A stretch of 64,000 bases of DNA from Bacillus proteolyticus (GCF_001884065.1 NZ_MACH01000008.1:62001-126000), one strand, 5' to 3'; positions 18,674-27,830 are shown, counted from the first letter of the stretch. Translations and numbers: made by a program. Notes: a model not told the origin generated them from the sequence alone.

Positions 18674-19645
18674 GTGAGCAACTTATTTACAACAGTAAAA
18701 GAAAAAGTTCAAGGAAAAGGCATTTCTATCGTACTTCCTGAAGGAACTGATGAAAGAATTTTAGGCGCTGCAGAGCGTTTAGCAAAAGAAGAGTTAGTAA
18801 AACCAATCTTAGTTGGTAATAAAGAAGAAATTAGCGCGAAAGCTGCTAGCATGAACTTAACATTAGCGGGCGTTGATATTTACGACCCAGCTACATACGA
18901 AGAAATGGATGCAATGGTAGCAACTTTCGTTGAACGCCGTAAAGGTAAAGCAACAGAAGAAGATGCTCGCAAAATCCTTAAAGACGAAAACTACTTCGGT
19001 ACAATGCTTGTATACATGGGCAAAGCACAAGGTTTAGTAAGTGGTGCAGCTCACTCTACAGCTGATACAGTTCGTCCAGCACTTCAAATTATTAAAACAA
19101 AACCAGGCGTTACAAAAACTTCAGGCGTATTCATCATGGTACGTGAAGAAGAGAAGTATGTATTCGCTGATTGCGCAATTAACATTGCACCAAACAGCCA
19201 AGATTTAGCTGAAATTGGTATCGAAAGTGCGAAAACTGCTGAACTATTCGGCATTGACCCACGCGTTGCTATGTTAAGCTTCTCTACAAAAGGTTCTGCG
19301 AAATCTCCAGAAACAGAAAAAGTTGTGGAAGCAACTCGCATTGCGAAAGAAATGGCTCCTGAATTAACTTTAGATGGAGAATTCCAATTCGATGCTGCAT
19401 TCGTACCATCTGTAGCTGAGAAGAAAGCTCCAGGTTCTACAATTAAAGGTGATGCTAACGTATTCGTATTCCCAAGCCTAGAAGCTGGTAATATCGGCTA
19501 CAAAATCGCTCAACGCTTAGGTAACTTCGAAGCAGTAGGACCAATCTTACAAGGTTTAAACATGCCTGTAAATGACCTATCTCGTGGATGTAACGAAGAA
19601 GAAGTGTACAAGTTAGCTTTAATTACAGCAGCTCAAGCACTTTAA
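18674..19645 (+). CDS. pta: Phosphate acetyltransferase
   Basis: 323 residues, the short single-domain Pta form. Conserved blocks include IVLPEGTDERIL, GLVSGAAHSTADTVRPALQIIKT, FADCAINIAPNSQDLAEI, LSFSTKGSA and the C-terminal DLSRGC. It interconverts acetyl-CoA plus phosphate and acetyl phosphate in overflow metabolism. Codon use looks strongly biased, as expected for a well-expressed gene. The start has GGAGGG upstream. In the 280-nt gap to hemQ no convincing catabolite-response element was found. Confidence 0.96.
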   Translation: MSNLFTTVKEKVQGKGISIVLPEGTDERILGAAERLAKEELVKPILVGNKEEISAKAASMNLTLAGVDIYDPATYEEMDAMVATFVERRKGKATEEDARKILKDENYFGTMLVYMGKAQGLVSGAAHSTADTVRPALQIIKTKPGVTKTSGVFIMVREEEKYVFADCAINIAPNSQDLAEIGIESAKTAELFGIDPRVAMLSFSTKGSAKSPETEKVVEATRIAKEMAPELTLDGEFQFDAAFVPSVAEKKAPGSTIKGDANVFVFPSLEAGNIGYKIAQRLGNFEAVGPILQGLNMPVNDLSRGCNEEEVYKLALITAAQAL

Positions 19646-19665
19646 TTCTATAATGAATTAATATG

Positions 19666-19710
19666 AAAAAAGACCACCCTATTTCTTTTGAAATGCGGGT
19701 GGTCTTTTTT
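19666..19710 (+). terminator. Bidirectional terminator pta / lipL
   Basis: AAAAAAGACCACCC and GGGTGGTCTTTTTT form a strong stem between the convergent genes. Confidence 0.88.
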
Positions 19711-20554
19711 ATTTTTCTAAACCAAGTGCTTTATTATTACGATCAATAATACGTTGCAAATTCGTCTCATATAAAGGAATCTCATCTATTGTTAATTGAG
19801 ATGGTGTTAACTTTGGAGCGAATTGCTGTAATGTTTTTAAAAGACGCATCATTAAATTTTGTACTGTAATTGTTTCACCAAGTAATTCTGAGAGTGAGGC
19901 CATCGTACTCGGTACAATTTCAGGGTACGTGAAGCGTGTTTCTTCGCCTTGAATTGCTACATTGTAAAAGTCGCGAACAAGCGCAGCGCGTTCCGACCCG
20001 CTTCCTGTAGCACATAAGTAAATTTGTACAGCAACCCCACCGCGAATACGGCGCTGAGAAATACCTGCGAATTTTTGGTCGCGAATACTTAAATCATAGC
20101 TACCAGGACAATAAGAACCAACAATTTCTTTTGCCTCGATTGTAACGTCGTAATCGTTTAACATTTCCTTAATTAAATGCCACATTGTATCGTATCCAAG
20201 ATCAATATCGATACCTTTTTCTGTTTCTTGGAATAAAAGTGATACGTTTAACACACCTTCATCAAGTACGACCGCAAGTCCACCGGAATTACGAACGATA
20301 ACATTGAAGTTGTTTTCTTTTAAAAAGGAAATACCTTCTTCTAAGTGTGGTAGGCGTGAATCTTGAATGCCGAGAACGATTGTATTGTGATGAACCCAAG
20401 AACGCATTGTTGCAGCGGATGCGCCATTCCCAATACTTGTGCATAATGTGTCATCCATTGCGAATGATTGCAAGGCATGGAATGTCGGTCCTAAACTAGA
20501 CTGATCTACAATACGCCACTCTGGCTGAGATAAAATTGAACGGGAATTGCTCAT
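19709..20554 (-). CDS. lipL: Octanoyl-[GcvH]:protein N-octanoyltransferase LipL
   Basis: 281 residues, LplA/LipB fold. The catalytic Cys is C149 in [13 protein letters not shown], followed by the conserved Lys in [15 protein letters not shown]. The N-terminal part contains the [14 protein letters not shown] motif. LipL moves octanoyl groups from GcvH to E2 subunits during lipoate synthesis in Bacillus. The position beside pta matches B. subtilis ywfL. Confidence 0.93.
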   Translation of the reverse strand: MSNSRSILSQPEWRIVDQSSLGPTFHALQSFAMDDTLCTSIGNGASAATMRSWVHHNTIVLGIQDSRLPHLEEGISFLKENNFNVIVRNSGGLAVVLDEGVLNVSLLFQETEKGIDIDLGYDTMWHLIKEMLNDYDVTIEAKEIVGSYCPGSYDLSIRDQKFAGISQRRIRGGVAVQIYLCATGSGSERAALVRDFYNVAIQGEETRFTYPEIVPSTMASLSELLGETITVQNLMMRLLKTLQQFAPKLTPSQLTIDEIPLYETNLQRIIDRNNKALGLEK

Positions 20555-20636
20555 ATAACTAACCCCTTATCTTTAAAATGACAATCTCTATTATAGCAAA
20601 AAATGAGGGGTTTTCTCGGATATAAAGTGAAAGAAT

Positions 20637-20665
20637 AAAAAGGATGCATTGCCTGCATCCTTTTT
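20637..20665 (-). terminator. Terminator after rsfA
   Basis: AAAAAGGATGCA and TGCATCCTTTTT form a 12-bp stem at the rsfA stop. Confidence 0.8.
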
Positions 20666-21356
20666 ATTCTGCAATTTTTTCTAAATTACCATTTCGATCC
20701 ATTCGGAAAGATGTTTGTGAGCGTTCCTCATCATCCATTACTGCCAATTTGCGAGCGCGGTTCATGATATTCATAAGTGTTTCGTAATCTTCTTGTACAG
20801 TATGAGATTGTTGCTCTAATTTTTCTAGTTTCTTCTCTAGTTCTTCATTTCGGAGTATTTGCGCTTTAATTTCTTGTTTCAATCTCGTATTCTCGTTTTC
20901 AAGAGCTGTTACTTTTATATTTGAAGATCCAACTGTTTGTAAAAAGTAAATAACATCTTGCATTGTTATTGAACTTTTTGAAGTAGGAACAGTCGGTTCT
21001 TGATATGGACTAGCTTCTTTATATTGGACAGCTGTTTCGTTTGGCATTAGTTCCTCGTAATCAGTTATTGATCCTGAGGCTGTTGGTGTATAAAGTAAAC
21101 GTTTTTTCGCTTGTTCACCGCTCGCAGCACGCATTTTATCTTTACGGTGTTTTTTTGCTAGTTGAAGAGCCTGCTCATAACTATAACGAACGACAGCGTT
21201 CCAGCGGAAACCACAAGCAGCGGATGTGCGGTTTAACTGATCTCCTACTTCTTCAAATGCATTTAATTGAGTACTTCCTTCTCGAACATGGCGAAGCACC
21301 GTTTCAGCAAGTAATAAATCGTCCTCGTCTGTCCAAGCATCTTGTCTTACTTTCAT
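20664..21356 (-). CDS. rsfA: RsfA-family prespore transcription factor
   Basis: 230 residues. The N-terminal Myb/SANT-like DNA-binding segment is RQDAWTDEDDLLLAETVLRHV...LNRTSAACGFRWNAVVRYSY (about 3-60). A polar linker follows, then a coiled coil with KVTALENENTRLKQEIKAQI and EELEKKLEKLEQQ (about 148-190). RsfA is made in the forespore and tunes SigF-dependent genes. The promoter region shows a SigF/SigG-like pair, and the genes around it match B. subtilis ywfN. A GGGAG site precedes the start. Confidence 0.88.
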   Translation of the reverse strand: MKVRQDAWTDEDDLLLAETVLRHVREGSTQLNAFEEVGDQLNRTSAACGFRWNAVVRYSYEQALQLAKKHRKDKMRAASGEQAKKRLLYTPTASGSITDYEELMPNETAVQYKEASPYQEPTVPTSKSSITMQDVIYFLQTVGSSNIKVTALENENTRLKQEIKAQILRNEELEKKLEKLEQQSHTVQEDYETLMNIMNRARKLAVMDDEERSQTSFRMDRNGNLEKIAE

Positions 21357-21394
21357 AGATTCAACTCCCTTTCTTTTTATGAACTTCCTATTTT

Positions 21395-21424
21395 TATAAT
21401 GGGCAAAAAAAAAAGCTTTTATAC
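21395..21424 (-). promoter_or_regulatory. Candidate SigF/SigG forespore promoter of rsfA
   Basis: On the minus strand GTATA (-35, 21424-21420) is 18 nt from CATTATA (-10, 21401-21395). This fits the SigG pattern GHATR / CATWMTA with 17-18 nt spacing (recalled consensus). The forespore role of rsfA supports it. Confidence 0.6.
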
Positions 21425-21646
21425 AAAGCTTTTAAAAATATGGTAGATTTCGATGAAGAGAAGAAATTTTTGCTATGAATGGTGGAAGCTTTTGAAGGAG
21501 AAAATATAAATAATATGTAGCCTTATATAGGAATAGAGCCATGCCCGGAGACTTGCAACAAGCTTCAAAGAGCGGTAAAATACCATTTAGTGTTTATTTT
21601 AAAATGTACTTGTGAAAAGTTTAAAATAGAGGAAGTGTTATATATA

Positions 21647-21871
21647 ATGGGAAACGAATTTCGTGTGTGTGATGATTGTCAGGCAACGAACGTTAAAACG
21701 TTGATTCCGAAGTTAAAAAAAGTAGATTCATGTGCAACGATTGAGGTCGCATGTCAGTCTTACTGTGGCCCTGGTCGTAAAAAATCATTCGCGTTTGTAA
21801 ATAATCGTCCAGTTGCGGCTCCAACAGAAGACGAATTAATCGTAAAAATTGAAGCAAAGTTAAATAAGTAA
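21647..21871 (+). CDS. DUF1450 (YuzB-like) small protein
   Basis: 74 residues with four Cys: CDDC near the N-terminus and [11 protein letters not shown] in the middle. This pattern and the ending [14 protein letters not shown] fit the DUF1450 family of uncharacterised Bacillus proteins. The Cys pairs could bind metal or an iron-sulfur cluster, which is inference. The ATG at 21647 has GAGGAAGTG upstream; an earlier in-frame ATG at 21590 lacks a site. It precedes the iron-uptake operon but has its own terminator. Confidence 0.75.
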   Translation: MGNEFRVCDDCQATNVKTLIPKLKKVDSCATIEVACQSYCGPGRKKSFAFVNNRPVAAPTEDELIVKIEAKLNK

Positions 21872-21872
21872 G

Positions 21873-21908
21873 AAAAAGAAGAGTGAACAGATTACTCTTC
21901 TTTTTTTA
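21873..21908 (+). terminator. Terminator after DUF1450 gene
   Basis: AAGAAGAGT and ACTCTTCTT flank a 9-nt loop and are followed by TTTTTTT. Confidence 0.8.
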
Positions 21909-21955
21909 TGTCCATAAGATAGCGTTTTGTATGAATTCGTATTTCAAAATAATGG

Positions 21956-22016
21956 TTGACAGTCTTTTGACGTGGTAGGTAGAATAGAAAGTGTCTGATT
22001 CTGAGAATCATTATCA
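21956..22016 (+). promoter_or_regulatory. Iron-regulated promoter with overlapping double Fur box
   Basis: The promoter is TTGACA (21956-21961), 18 nt, TAGAAT (21980-21985). At 22002-22016 TGAGAATCATTATCA matches 14 of 15 positions of the Bacillus 7-1-7 Fur motif TGATAATNATTATCA. The overlapping TGATTCTGAGAATCA at 21996-22010 is itself a perfect 7-1-7 palindrome. The sites cover the start of transcription, so Fe-Fur should block the siderophore importer operon. Confidence 0.85.
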
Positions 22017-22108
22017 GGAAAAAGGTCAATTCACCTAATTTTTTTATTATTATTTGAGAATAAATTTCATTTTATTAAATATATGTTGTTGGTTAGGATG
22101 GTTGAGGG

Positions 22109-23164
22109 ATGGAAGCGAGCGCAAGGAGTATAGAACAGCAAGATGTGAATGTTAAAGAGATTAAGAGCAGACCGCTCGTTGCTTCTATTATTTTAATAGC
22201 AGGCACAATTTTGTTAGCTTTAAGTATGGCAGTTTCTATTTCGTTTGGTGCAGCAGATATTAGTTTAAAGACCGTTTGGCAAGCTGTATTTCAGTTTGAT
22301 GGTTCCATAACGCACCATAACGTAATTCAAGAATTACGCATGCCTAGAGCAATAGGGGGCGTAGTTGCAGGTGCCTTTTTAGCGGTATCAGGTGCAATTA
22401 TGCAAGGTATGACGCGAAATCCACTTGCATCACCATCGTTAATGGGAATTACAGATGGAGCTGTATTTGGGATTGCAATTATGTATGCATTTTTCCCTAA
22501 TTCACCTTATTTAATGTTTGTTATCGCATCTTTTATTGGAGCTGCGTTTGGAGCGAGCATTGTATATGGTATTGGGTCTTCTTCACCAGGTGGATTAACG
22601 CCTGTGAAATTAGCTTTAGCAGGTGCAGCAATTAGTGCTTTATTAGGGGCAATTTCATCTGGAATTGCATTGTATTTCAACCTTGCCCAAGAGGTAAGTA
22701 TGTGGAATGCAGGCGGCGTTGCCGGAGTGAAATGGCAAAGTATTAATATGTTAGTACCAATTGGTCTTGTTTGTCTCATTATAGCAATTATGATGTCGAG
22801 ATATATCACAATTTTAAGCTTTGGTGAAGAAATTGCGATTGGACTTGGTCAAAATACGACATTAATTAAATTTATAGGAACAGTACTTGTTCTTGTATTA
22901 ACAGGTTCTGCGGTTTCTATGGCAGGATCAGTTGGATTTGTTGGACTTGTAATTCCGCATATGACTCGTTTCCTTGTCGGCTCAGATTATAGATGGGTTA
23001 TTCCATGTTCTGCGGTCTTAGGTGGATTGCTAATTGAATGTGCAGATATGTTATCTCGCGTTATTAATCCACCATTTGAAACGCCAATTGGAGCAATTAC
23101 AGCGCTAATTGGGGTGCCATTCTTCCTCTACTTAGCACGTAATGAAGGGAGAGGAAAGATGTGA
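22109..23164 (+). CDS. Iron-siderophore ABC transporter permease (FecCD family)
   Basis: 351 residues with about nine to ten membrane segments. Family markers include RMPRAIGGVVAGAFLAVSGAIMQGMTRNPLASPSLMGI (about 77-114) and the C-terminal GLVIPHMTRFLVGSDYR, the loop that contacts the ATPase. A short soluble N-terminal stretch of about 30 residues precedes the first helix. It forms half of the membrane channel for a ferric siderophore. It is the first gene after the Fur-box promoter and shares 4 nt (ATGTGA) with the next permease. Confidence 0.92.
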   Translation: MEASARSIEQQDVNVKEIKSRPLVASIILIAGTILLALSMAVSISFGAADISLKTVWQAVFQFDGSITHHNVIQELRMPRAIGGVVAGAFLAVSGAIMQGMTRNPLASPSLMGITDGAVFGIAIMYAFFPNSPYLMFVIASFIGAAFGASIVYGIGSSSPGGLTPVKLALAGAAISALLGAISSGIALYFNLAQEVSMWNAGGVAGVKWQSINMLVPIGLVCLIIAIMMSRYITILSFGEEIAIGLGQNTTLIKFIGTVLVLVLTGSAVSMAGSVGFVGLVIPHMTRFLVGSDYRWVIPCSAVLGGLLIECADMLSRVINPPFETPIGAITALIGVPFFLYLARNEGRGKM

Positions 23165-24177
23165 GGACGAGCGTCTTAACAAAAAAGAACATTTCTATTT
23201 TAACGATTTTAGTAGGATTAATTGTTGCTGTATTTTTAATAAGTTTAAATACAGGAACATTTAAAATTCCTCCAATAGATGTATTAAAGTCATTGGTTGG
23301 ATTAGGTGCAGAAGATCAATCTGTTATTTTATTTGAATTTCGTATGCCACGTATGGTTATTGCCATATTAGTTGGTTCTGCATTAGCTATGTCAGGTGCA
23401 ATTTTGCAAGGGTTATCACGAAACCCACTTGCTGATCCAGGTATTATCGGTATTAACGCTGGAGCGGGATTAACAGTTGTTGTATTCGTCTACTTTTTCT
23501 TCGGGAAAGTTGGAACAGGTACACTTTTATCTGTATTTATCCTTCCATTCTTTGCGCTAGTTGGAGCGATATTGGCAGCGGTTATTATTTATTTACTAGC
23601 ATGGAAAGACGGCGTTTCATCAACTCGATTAATTCTTGTTGGTATCGCTGTTGCAGCCGGCTTTGGTGCGGTTAGTTTAATTTTTTCTATGAAGATGACA
23701 TCGAACGACTTCCGTTTTGCAACGATTTGGTTGGCAGGAAGTTTATGGGGAACAGATTGGAAGTTCGTACTAAGTGTGCTCCCATGGATGGTTATTTTCT
23801 TACCACTAGCTATTAGTAAAGCGCACATATTAAATGTAATGAATTTAGGCGACTCTACAGCAGTTGGGCTTGGTGTAAACGTAGAAAAGGAAAGACGGAA
23901 ATTATTATTTATTGCAGTTTGTTTAGCAGGTGCATCTGTTGCTGTTGCGGGCGGAATCGGTTTTATCGGTTTAATGGCTCCGCATTTAGCGAGGCGCCTC
24001 GTTGGCGGTAAGCATCAAATTATGTTACCAACGGCTGCATTAATAGGAACGTTCTTACTTTTATTTGCAGATGTAATTTCAAGAAGTGTGTTACCAACTT
24101 CAGAGATACCGGTCGGTCTTGTTATTTCTGTAATTGGCGCACCATATTTCATATATTTACTTATGAGGACAAAATAA
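23161..24177 (+). CDS. Iron-siderophore ABC transporter permease (FecCD family)
   Basis: 338 residues. The second permease half has FRMPRMVIAILVGSALAMSGAILQGLSRNPLADPGIIGI and the ATPase-contact loop GLMAPHLARRLVGGKHQ. It starts with GTG at 23161, overlapping the previous stop by 4 nt, with GAGAGGAAAG upstream. Two different permeases imply a heterodimeric channel. Confidence 0.92.
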   Translation: MRTSVLTKKNISILTILVGLIVAVFLISLNTGTFKIPPIDVLKSLVGLGAEDQSVILFEFRMPRMVIAILVGSALAMSGAILQGLSRNPLADPGIIGINAGAGLTVVVFVYFFFGKVGTGTLLSVFILPFFALVGAILAAVIIYLLAWKDGVSSTRLILVGIAVAAGFGAVSLIFSMKMTSNDFRFATIWLAGSLWGTDWKFVLSVLPWMVIFLPLAISKAHILNVMNLGDSTAVGLGVNVEKERRKLLFIAVCLAGASVAVAGGIGFIGLMAPHLARRLVGGKHQIMLPTAALIGTFLLLFADVISRSVLPTSEIPVGLVISVIGAPYFIYLLMRTK

Positions 24178-24192
24178 AGGGAGGCTTTTTGT

Positions 24193-25005
24193 ATGGCAAC
24201 TTTAGCAGTTGATGCGGTATCTGTTGGCTATAATGAAGGGTTAATTATAGATGGATTAACAGTTGAAATTCCGGAAGGACAAATTACAACGATTATTGGA
24301 CCAAACGGTTGTGGGAAATCCACATTATTAAAAACGGCTTCTCGTATTTTGAAAGCAAAACGAGGTACTGTTTATCTTGATGGAAAAGCAATTGAGAAAC
24401 AGCCAACGAAAGAAATCGCAAAGAAAATGGCGATTTTACCACAAACTGCAGAAGTGCCAACAGGCCTTACTGTGTTTGAACTTGTTTCATATGGACGTTT
24501 TCCTCATCAAAAAGGATTTGGAACATTGAAAGAAGAAGATTATCGCTACATTCATTGGGCACTTGAAGTGACTGGAATGACTGAGTTTGCAAATCGTCCA
24601 GCAGAAGCTTTATCAGGTGGGCAGCGTCAACGTGTATGGATTGCGATGGCTCTTGCACAAGGAACAGATTTACTTGTGTTAGATGAACCAACAACATACT
24701 TAGATATGGCTCATCAACTTGAGGTATTAAACTTACTGAAGAAGTTAAACAAAGAAGAAGGCAGAACGATTGTTATGGTTATTCACGATTTAAATCATGC
24801 TTCTCGTTTCTCTGATCATATGATTGCATTAAAAGCTGGGAAGTTAATGAAACAAGGAACGCCAGATGAAGTCATGACAAGTGAAACGCTTCGAAATGTA
24901 TTTGAAATCGAAGCTCAAATCGTTCCATGTCCAGTAAACTGTAAACCAATTTGTTTAACATACGATTTAGCGATGATTAATAATCAATTGCGTAAAAAAG
25001 CGTAA
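24193..25005 (+). CDS. Iron-siderophore ABC transporter ATPase (FecE/FhuC family)
   Basis: 270 residues. Walker A is IGPNGCGKSTLL (about 36-47), the signature ALSGGQRQRVWIAMALAQ, Walker B LLVLDEPTTYLDMAHQ, and the switch His is in VIHDLNHASRFSDH. The C-terminal tail has three cysteines (PCPVNCKPIC), a feature I have seen in YusV-type shared ATPases of Bacillus, but that comparison is from memory. It energises uptake through the two permeases. A hairpin-rich spacer separates it from the binding protein gene. Confidence 0.92.
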   Translation: MATLAVDAVSVGYNEGLIIDGLTVEIPEGQITTIIGPNGCGKSTLLKTASRILKAKRGTVYLDGKAIEKQPTKEIAKKMAILPQTAEVPTGLTVFELVSYGRFPHQKGFGTLKEEDYRYIHWALEVTGMTEFANRPAEALSGGQRQRVWIAMALAQGTDLLVLDEPTTYLDMAHQLEVLNLLKKLNKEEGRTIVMVIHDLNHASRFSDHMIALKAGKLMKQGTPDEVMTSETLRNVFEIEAQIVPCPVNCKPICLTYDLAMINNQLRKKA

Positions 25006-25017
25006 TTAATAGGATTT

Positions 25018-25148
25018 CTCCCTCTTAAAGAGGTGAGAGGGGGAGTTCTAATGGACGTTGAGCTTCTTACCCATGGATGGGAAGTTGAACGCCCGTTAGA
25101 ACGGGCTATAAACAACAGTTAATAAATATATATTAATTAACTGTTGTT
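25018..25148 (+). repeat. Hairpin-rich element inside the siderophore operon
   Basis: The spacer holds several nested hairpins. GTTCTAATGGACGTT (about 25044-25058) can pair with AACGCCCGTTAGAAC (about 25088-25102) around the inner CCATGGATGG palindrome. GCCCGTTAGAACGGGC (25091-25106) is an alternative perfect hairpin. AACAACAGTTAAT (25111-25123) pairs with ATTAACTGTTGTT (25136-25148), followed by T-rich sequence, and may act as a partial terminator. The higher GC and palindromes look like a small mobile repeat rather than plain spacer. Confidence 0.6.
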
Positions 25149-25207
25149 TTCGTTTCTTATAGTTACATGCAAATTATAAGAGAAATACAGCTAGAAGGAG
25201 TGGGAAT

Positions 25208-26155
25208 ATGAAGAATTTTAAAATGTCACTATTAGCAATGGTACTAGTTGTTACTTCTGTACTATTTGCAGCTTGTTCTAACAAAGAAGAAGAAAAGAAA
25301 GCAGATGCGAAGGATGCGAAAACTGAAGAGCGCACTGTACAACATGCAAAAGGGGAAATTAAAATTCCTGCAAATCCAAAGAAAATTGCTGACCTTAGTG
25401 GTTCAACAGAAGAATTATTAATTTTCGGTATGAAACCGATTATTACTGCAAATACAACACAAGAAAAAATTGATGGACATATTGCAAAGAAATTAGAAGG
25501 CGTGAAACCAGTAGGTTCTGCTTGGGGCGATAAAATTAACATCGAAGCAGTAGCTGCTGCAAAACCAGACTTAATTCTTGTAAACAATCGTCAAGAAAAG
25601 ATTTATGATCAATTATCTAAAATTGCACCAACAGTTATGTTAAAAACTCCATTAGACCAATGGCGTCCAAAATTCGAAGAAGTAGGTCAAATCTTCGGTA
25701 AAGAGAAAGAAACAAAAGAATGGTTCAAACAGTATGATGAAAAAGCAAGCAAATTACATGACAAAATCATCGCTAAAACTGGTGATGCAACATTCATGAA
25801 AATGGCTGCATATCCAAATGCTTTCCGCGTATACGGTGACTACGGTTACGGTAGCGTAATCTTTAATGACTTAAAGTTACCAGCAGTTAAAGGTACACCA
25901 ACTGATAAACCATTAGTACAAGTACAAAAAGAAGCTTTAATCGATTACAATCCAGATTACTTATTCGTATTTACAACTGGTGACGGTTCTCAGCGTCTAA
26001 AAGAATTCCAAGAAGAATCAATTTGGAAAAATATGAACGCTGTTAAAAACAATCACGTATTCACAATTAGCAATGAAGACCTAAACAAAGGATACTTCCC
26101 ACTAGGTAAAGAAATGATCTTAGACGAAGTTGCTGAGTTTGTTTTAGGAAAATAA
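25208..26155 (+). CDS. Siderophore-binding lipoprotein of the ABC importer
   Basis: 315 residues. A lipoprotein signal peptide ends at a lipobox-like FAAC (Cys23), followed by a charged linker KEEEKKADAKDAKTEE. The periplasmic-binding domain (Peripla_BP_2) starts at IKIPANPKKIADLSGSTEELLIFG and includes INIEAVAAAKPDLILV. It should sit on the outer membrane face and hand ferric siderophore to the permeases. Which siderophore (bacillibactin, petrobactin, a hydroxamate or citrate) cannot be told from sequence alone. It has its own strong GGAG site and a strong terminator. Confidence 0.9.
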   Translation: MKNFKMSLLAMVLVVTSVLFAACSNKEEEKKADAKDAKTEERTVQHAKGEIKIPANPKKIADLSGSTEELLIFGMKPIITANTTQEKIDGHIAKKLEGVKPVGSAWGDKINIEAVAAAKPDLILVNNRQEKIYDQLSKIAPTVMLKTPLDQWRPKFEEVGQIFGKEKETKEWFKQYDEKASKLHDKIIAKTGDATFMKMAAYPNAFRVYGDYGYGSVIFNDLKLPAVKGTPTDKPLVQVQKEALIDYNPDYLFVFTTGDGSQRLKEFQEESIWKNMNAVKNNHVFTISNEDLNKGYFPLGKEMILDEVAEFVLGK

Positions 26156-26156
26156 T

Positions 26157-26208
26157 ATATAAAGAAAAATCACTTTTACGTCGGTAAAAGTGATTTTTCT
26201 TTATATAA
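26157..26208 (+). terminator. Terminator of siderophore operon
   Basis: AAAATCACTTTTAC and GTAAAAGTGATTTT form a perfect 14-bp stem around GTCG, flanked by A and T runs (about 26163-26201). Confidence 0.9.
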
Positions 26209-26300
26209 CAGGAATTAATATAGTCTTTCATTTCTTTCTGTTTCTTATTTCGTTTATAATATAAAGTAAGAATGTAGTAAAGGAAGGGGGATGTCGGAAG

Positions 26301-27605
26301 GTGGTATATTTAAACGACAAACTCAGCGAAACAAAAGTGTTTAAAGACCCAGTACATAAATATGTGCACGTGCGTGATCGCGTTATTTGGGATTTAATCG
26401 GAACGAAAGAATTTCAACGCTTGCGCCGTATTAAGCAGCTTGGAACGACATTTTTTACATTTCACGGTGCAGAGCATAGTCGCTTTACTCATTCGTTAGG
26501 TGTATATGAAATTATTCGTCGTATGATTGATGATGTGTTTGATGGCAGACCGAACTGGAATGCTGAAGATAGATTATTATGTTTATGTGCGGCATTACTT
26601 CATGATGTCGGTCACGGCCCATTTTCTCACTCGTTTGAAAAAGTATTTTCGTTAGATCATGAGAAATTTACGCAAAAGATTATCGTTGGCGATACGGAAA
26701 TTAATCGTGTGTTAAGCCGTGTTGATAAGGATTTCCCGCAAAAGGTAGCAGATGTCATTGCGAAAACATCTACTAATAAATTAGCAATTAGTATGATTTC
26801 AAGCCAAATTGATGCTGATCGTATGGATTATTTATTAAGAGATGCATATTTTACTGGTGTAAAGTATGGGAACTTTGATATGGAACGTATACTGCGTGTC
26901 ATGCGCCCATACGGTAATCAAGTTGTCATTAAAAATAGTGGTATGCATGCTGTAGAGCATTATATTATGAGCCGTTATCAAATGTATTGGCAAGTATATT
27001 TCCATCCGGTAACACGTAGTGCAGAAGTTATTTTAACGAAGATTTTACACCGAGCTAAATCACTGCATGAGAAGTATTATGCGTTTAAAAATCATCCTGT
27101 TCATTTCTATTCTTTATTTGAAGAAGAGGTAACAGTAGAGGATTATTTAAAGTTAGACGAGAACGTAATGTATTATTACTTCCAAGTATGGCAAGACGAA
27201 GAAGATCCGATTTTAAGTGACTTATGCCGCCGCTTTATGAACAGAAATCTATTTAAATATGTAGAGTTTACTGATAAGCACGGTTTAGATAATTGGATGG
27301 AATTAAGTAGCTTATTTAAAAAGATTGGACTCGATCCAGAGTATTATTTAGTTGTTGATTCAACATCAGACTTACCGTATGACTTTTATCGTGCAGGAGA
27401 AGAAGAAGAACGTCTACCAATCTTACTTCTTATGCCGAATGGGGAACTTAGAGAGCTTTCGCGTGAATCGGATATTGTTGAGGCGATTACAGGTAAGAAG
27501 CGAACGGATCAAAAACTATTCTATCCGCATGATTTGATCTATGAAGATGGAAGAAGGGGAAAATATAAAGAGAGAATTATCGAGTTGTTAGAGGGAAAGA
27601 AATAA
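26301..27605 (+). CDS. ywfO: HD-domain phosphohydrolase YwfO
   Basis: 434 residues. The HD metal site is spread over AEHSRFTHSLGVYEI, CAALLHDVGHGPFSHSFEKVF and SQIDADRMDYLLRDAYFTGV. The start KVFKDPVHKYVHVRDRVIWDLIGTKEFQRLRRIKQLG is typical of dGTPase-like SAMHD1/YwfO proteins. Members hydrolyse nucleotide triphosphates; the exact substrate here is inferred only. It starts with GTG at 26301 with GAAGGGGG about 10 nt upstream. B. subtilis YwfO is of similar length and lies in the same region. Confidence 0.88.
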   Translation: MVYLNDKLSETKVFKDPVHKYVHVRDRVIWDLIGTKEFQRLRRIKQLGTTFFTFHGAEHSRFTHSLGVYEIIRRMIDDVFDGRPNWNAEDRLLCLCAALLHDVGHGPFSHSFEKVFSLDHEKFTQKIIVGDTEINRVLSRVDKDFPQKVADVIAKTSTNKLAISMISSQIDADRMDYLLRDAYFTGVKYGNFDMERILRVMRPYGNQVVIKNSGMHAVEHYIMSRYQMYWQVYFHPVTRSAEVILTKILHRAKSLHEKYYAFKNHPVHFYSLFEEEVTVEDYLKLDENVMYYYFQVWQDEEDPILSDLCRRFMNRNLFKYVEFTDKHGLDNWMELSSLFKKIGLDPEYYLVVDSTSDLPYDFYRAGEEEERLPILLLMPNGELRELSRESDIVEAITGKKRTDQKLFYPHDLIYEDGRRGKYKERIIELLEGKK

Positions 27606-27630
27606 GAAGCAGCTAAGAGCTGCTTCTTAT
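27603..27630 (+). terminator. Hairpin after ywfO
   Basis: GAAGCAGCT and AGCTGCTTC form a 9-bp stem with a 3-nt loop right after the ywfO stop. The T tail is short, so termination may be partial. Confidence 0.6.
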
Positions 27631-27644
27631 GAAAAAACTTGAAA

Positions 27645-27830
27645 TTATTTGTCGCTTAAGCGTTTTCCGCCAACTGCATAATGGTTTTTAGACATTTCTT
27701 CGATGAAAACAACGATGTTTTCTTCAGGAGCACCAGTTGTTTCGCTTACTGCTGCTGTTACTTTCTCAGCAAGAGCTTTCTTCTGTTCTTCTGTGCGTCC
27801 TTCTAGCATTTTCACTGTTACGTATGGCAT
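27645..27830 (-). CDS. ywhB: 4-oxalocrotonate tautomerase family enzyme (YwhB)
   Basis: 61 residues after choosing the ATG at 27830, which places Pro directly after Met (MPYVTVKMLEGRTEEQKKAL). Pro1, exposed once Met is removed, is the catalytic base of this family, so the upstream in-frame TTG at 27836 is rejected. An AAAGGAG site precedes the ATG. The family isomerises enol/keto acids; the natural substrate in Bacillus is unknown. It is divergent from ywhC. Confidence 0.92.
   Translation of the reverse strand: MPYVTVKMLEGRTEEQKKALAEKVTAAVSETTGAPEENIVVFIEEMSKNHYAVGGKRLSDK

Noticed and set aside
25018-25110. End of an IS200/IS605-type element
   Set aside because: The hairpins are reminiscent of such ends, but no tnpA or tnpB coding remains lie nearby.
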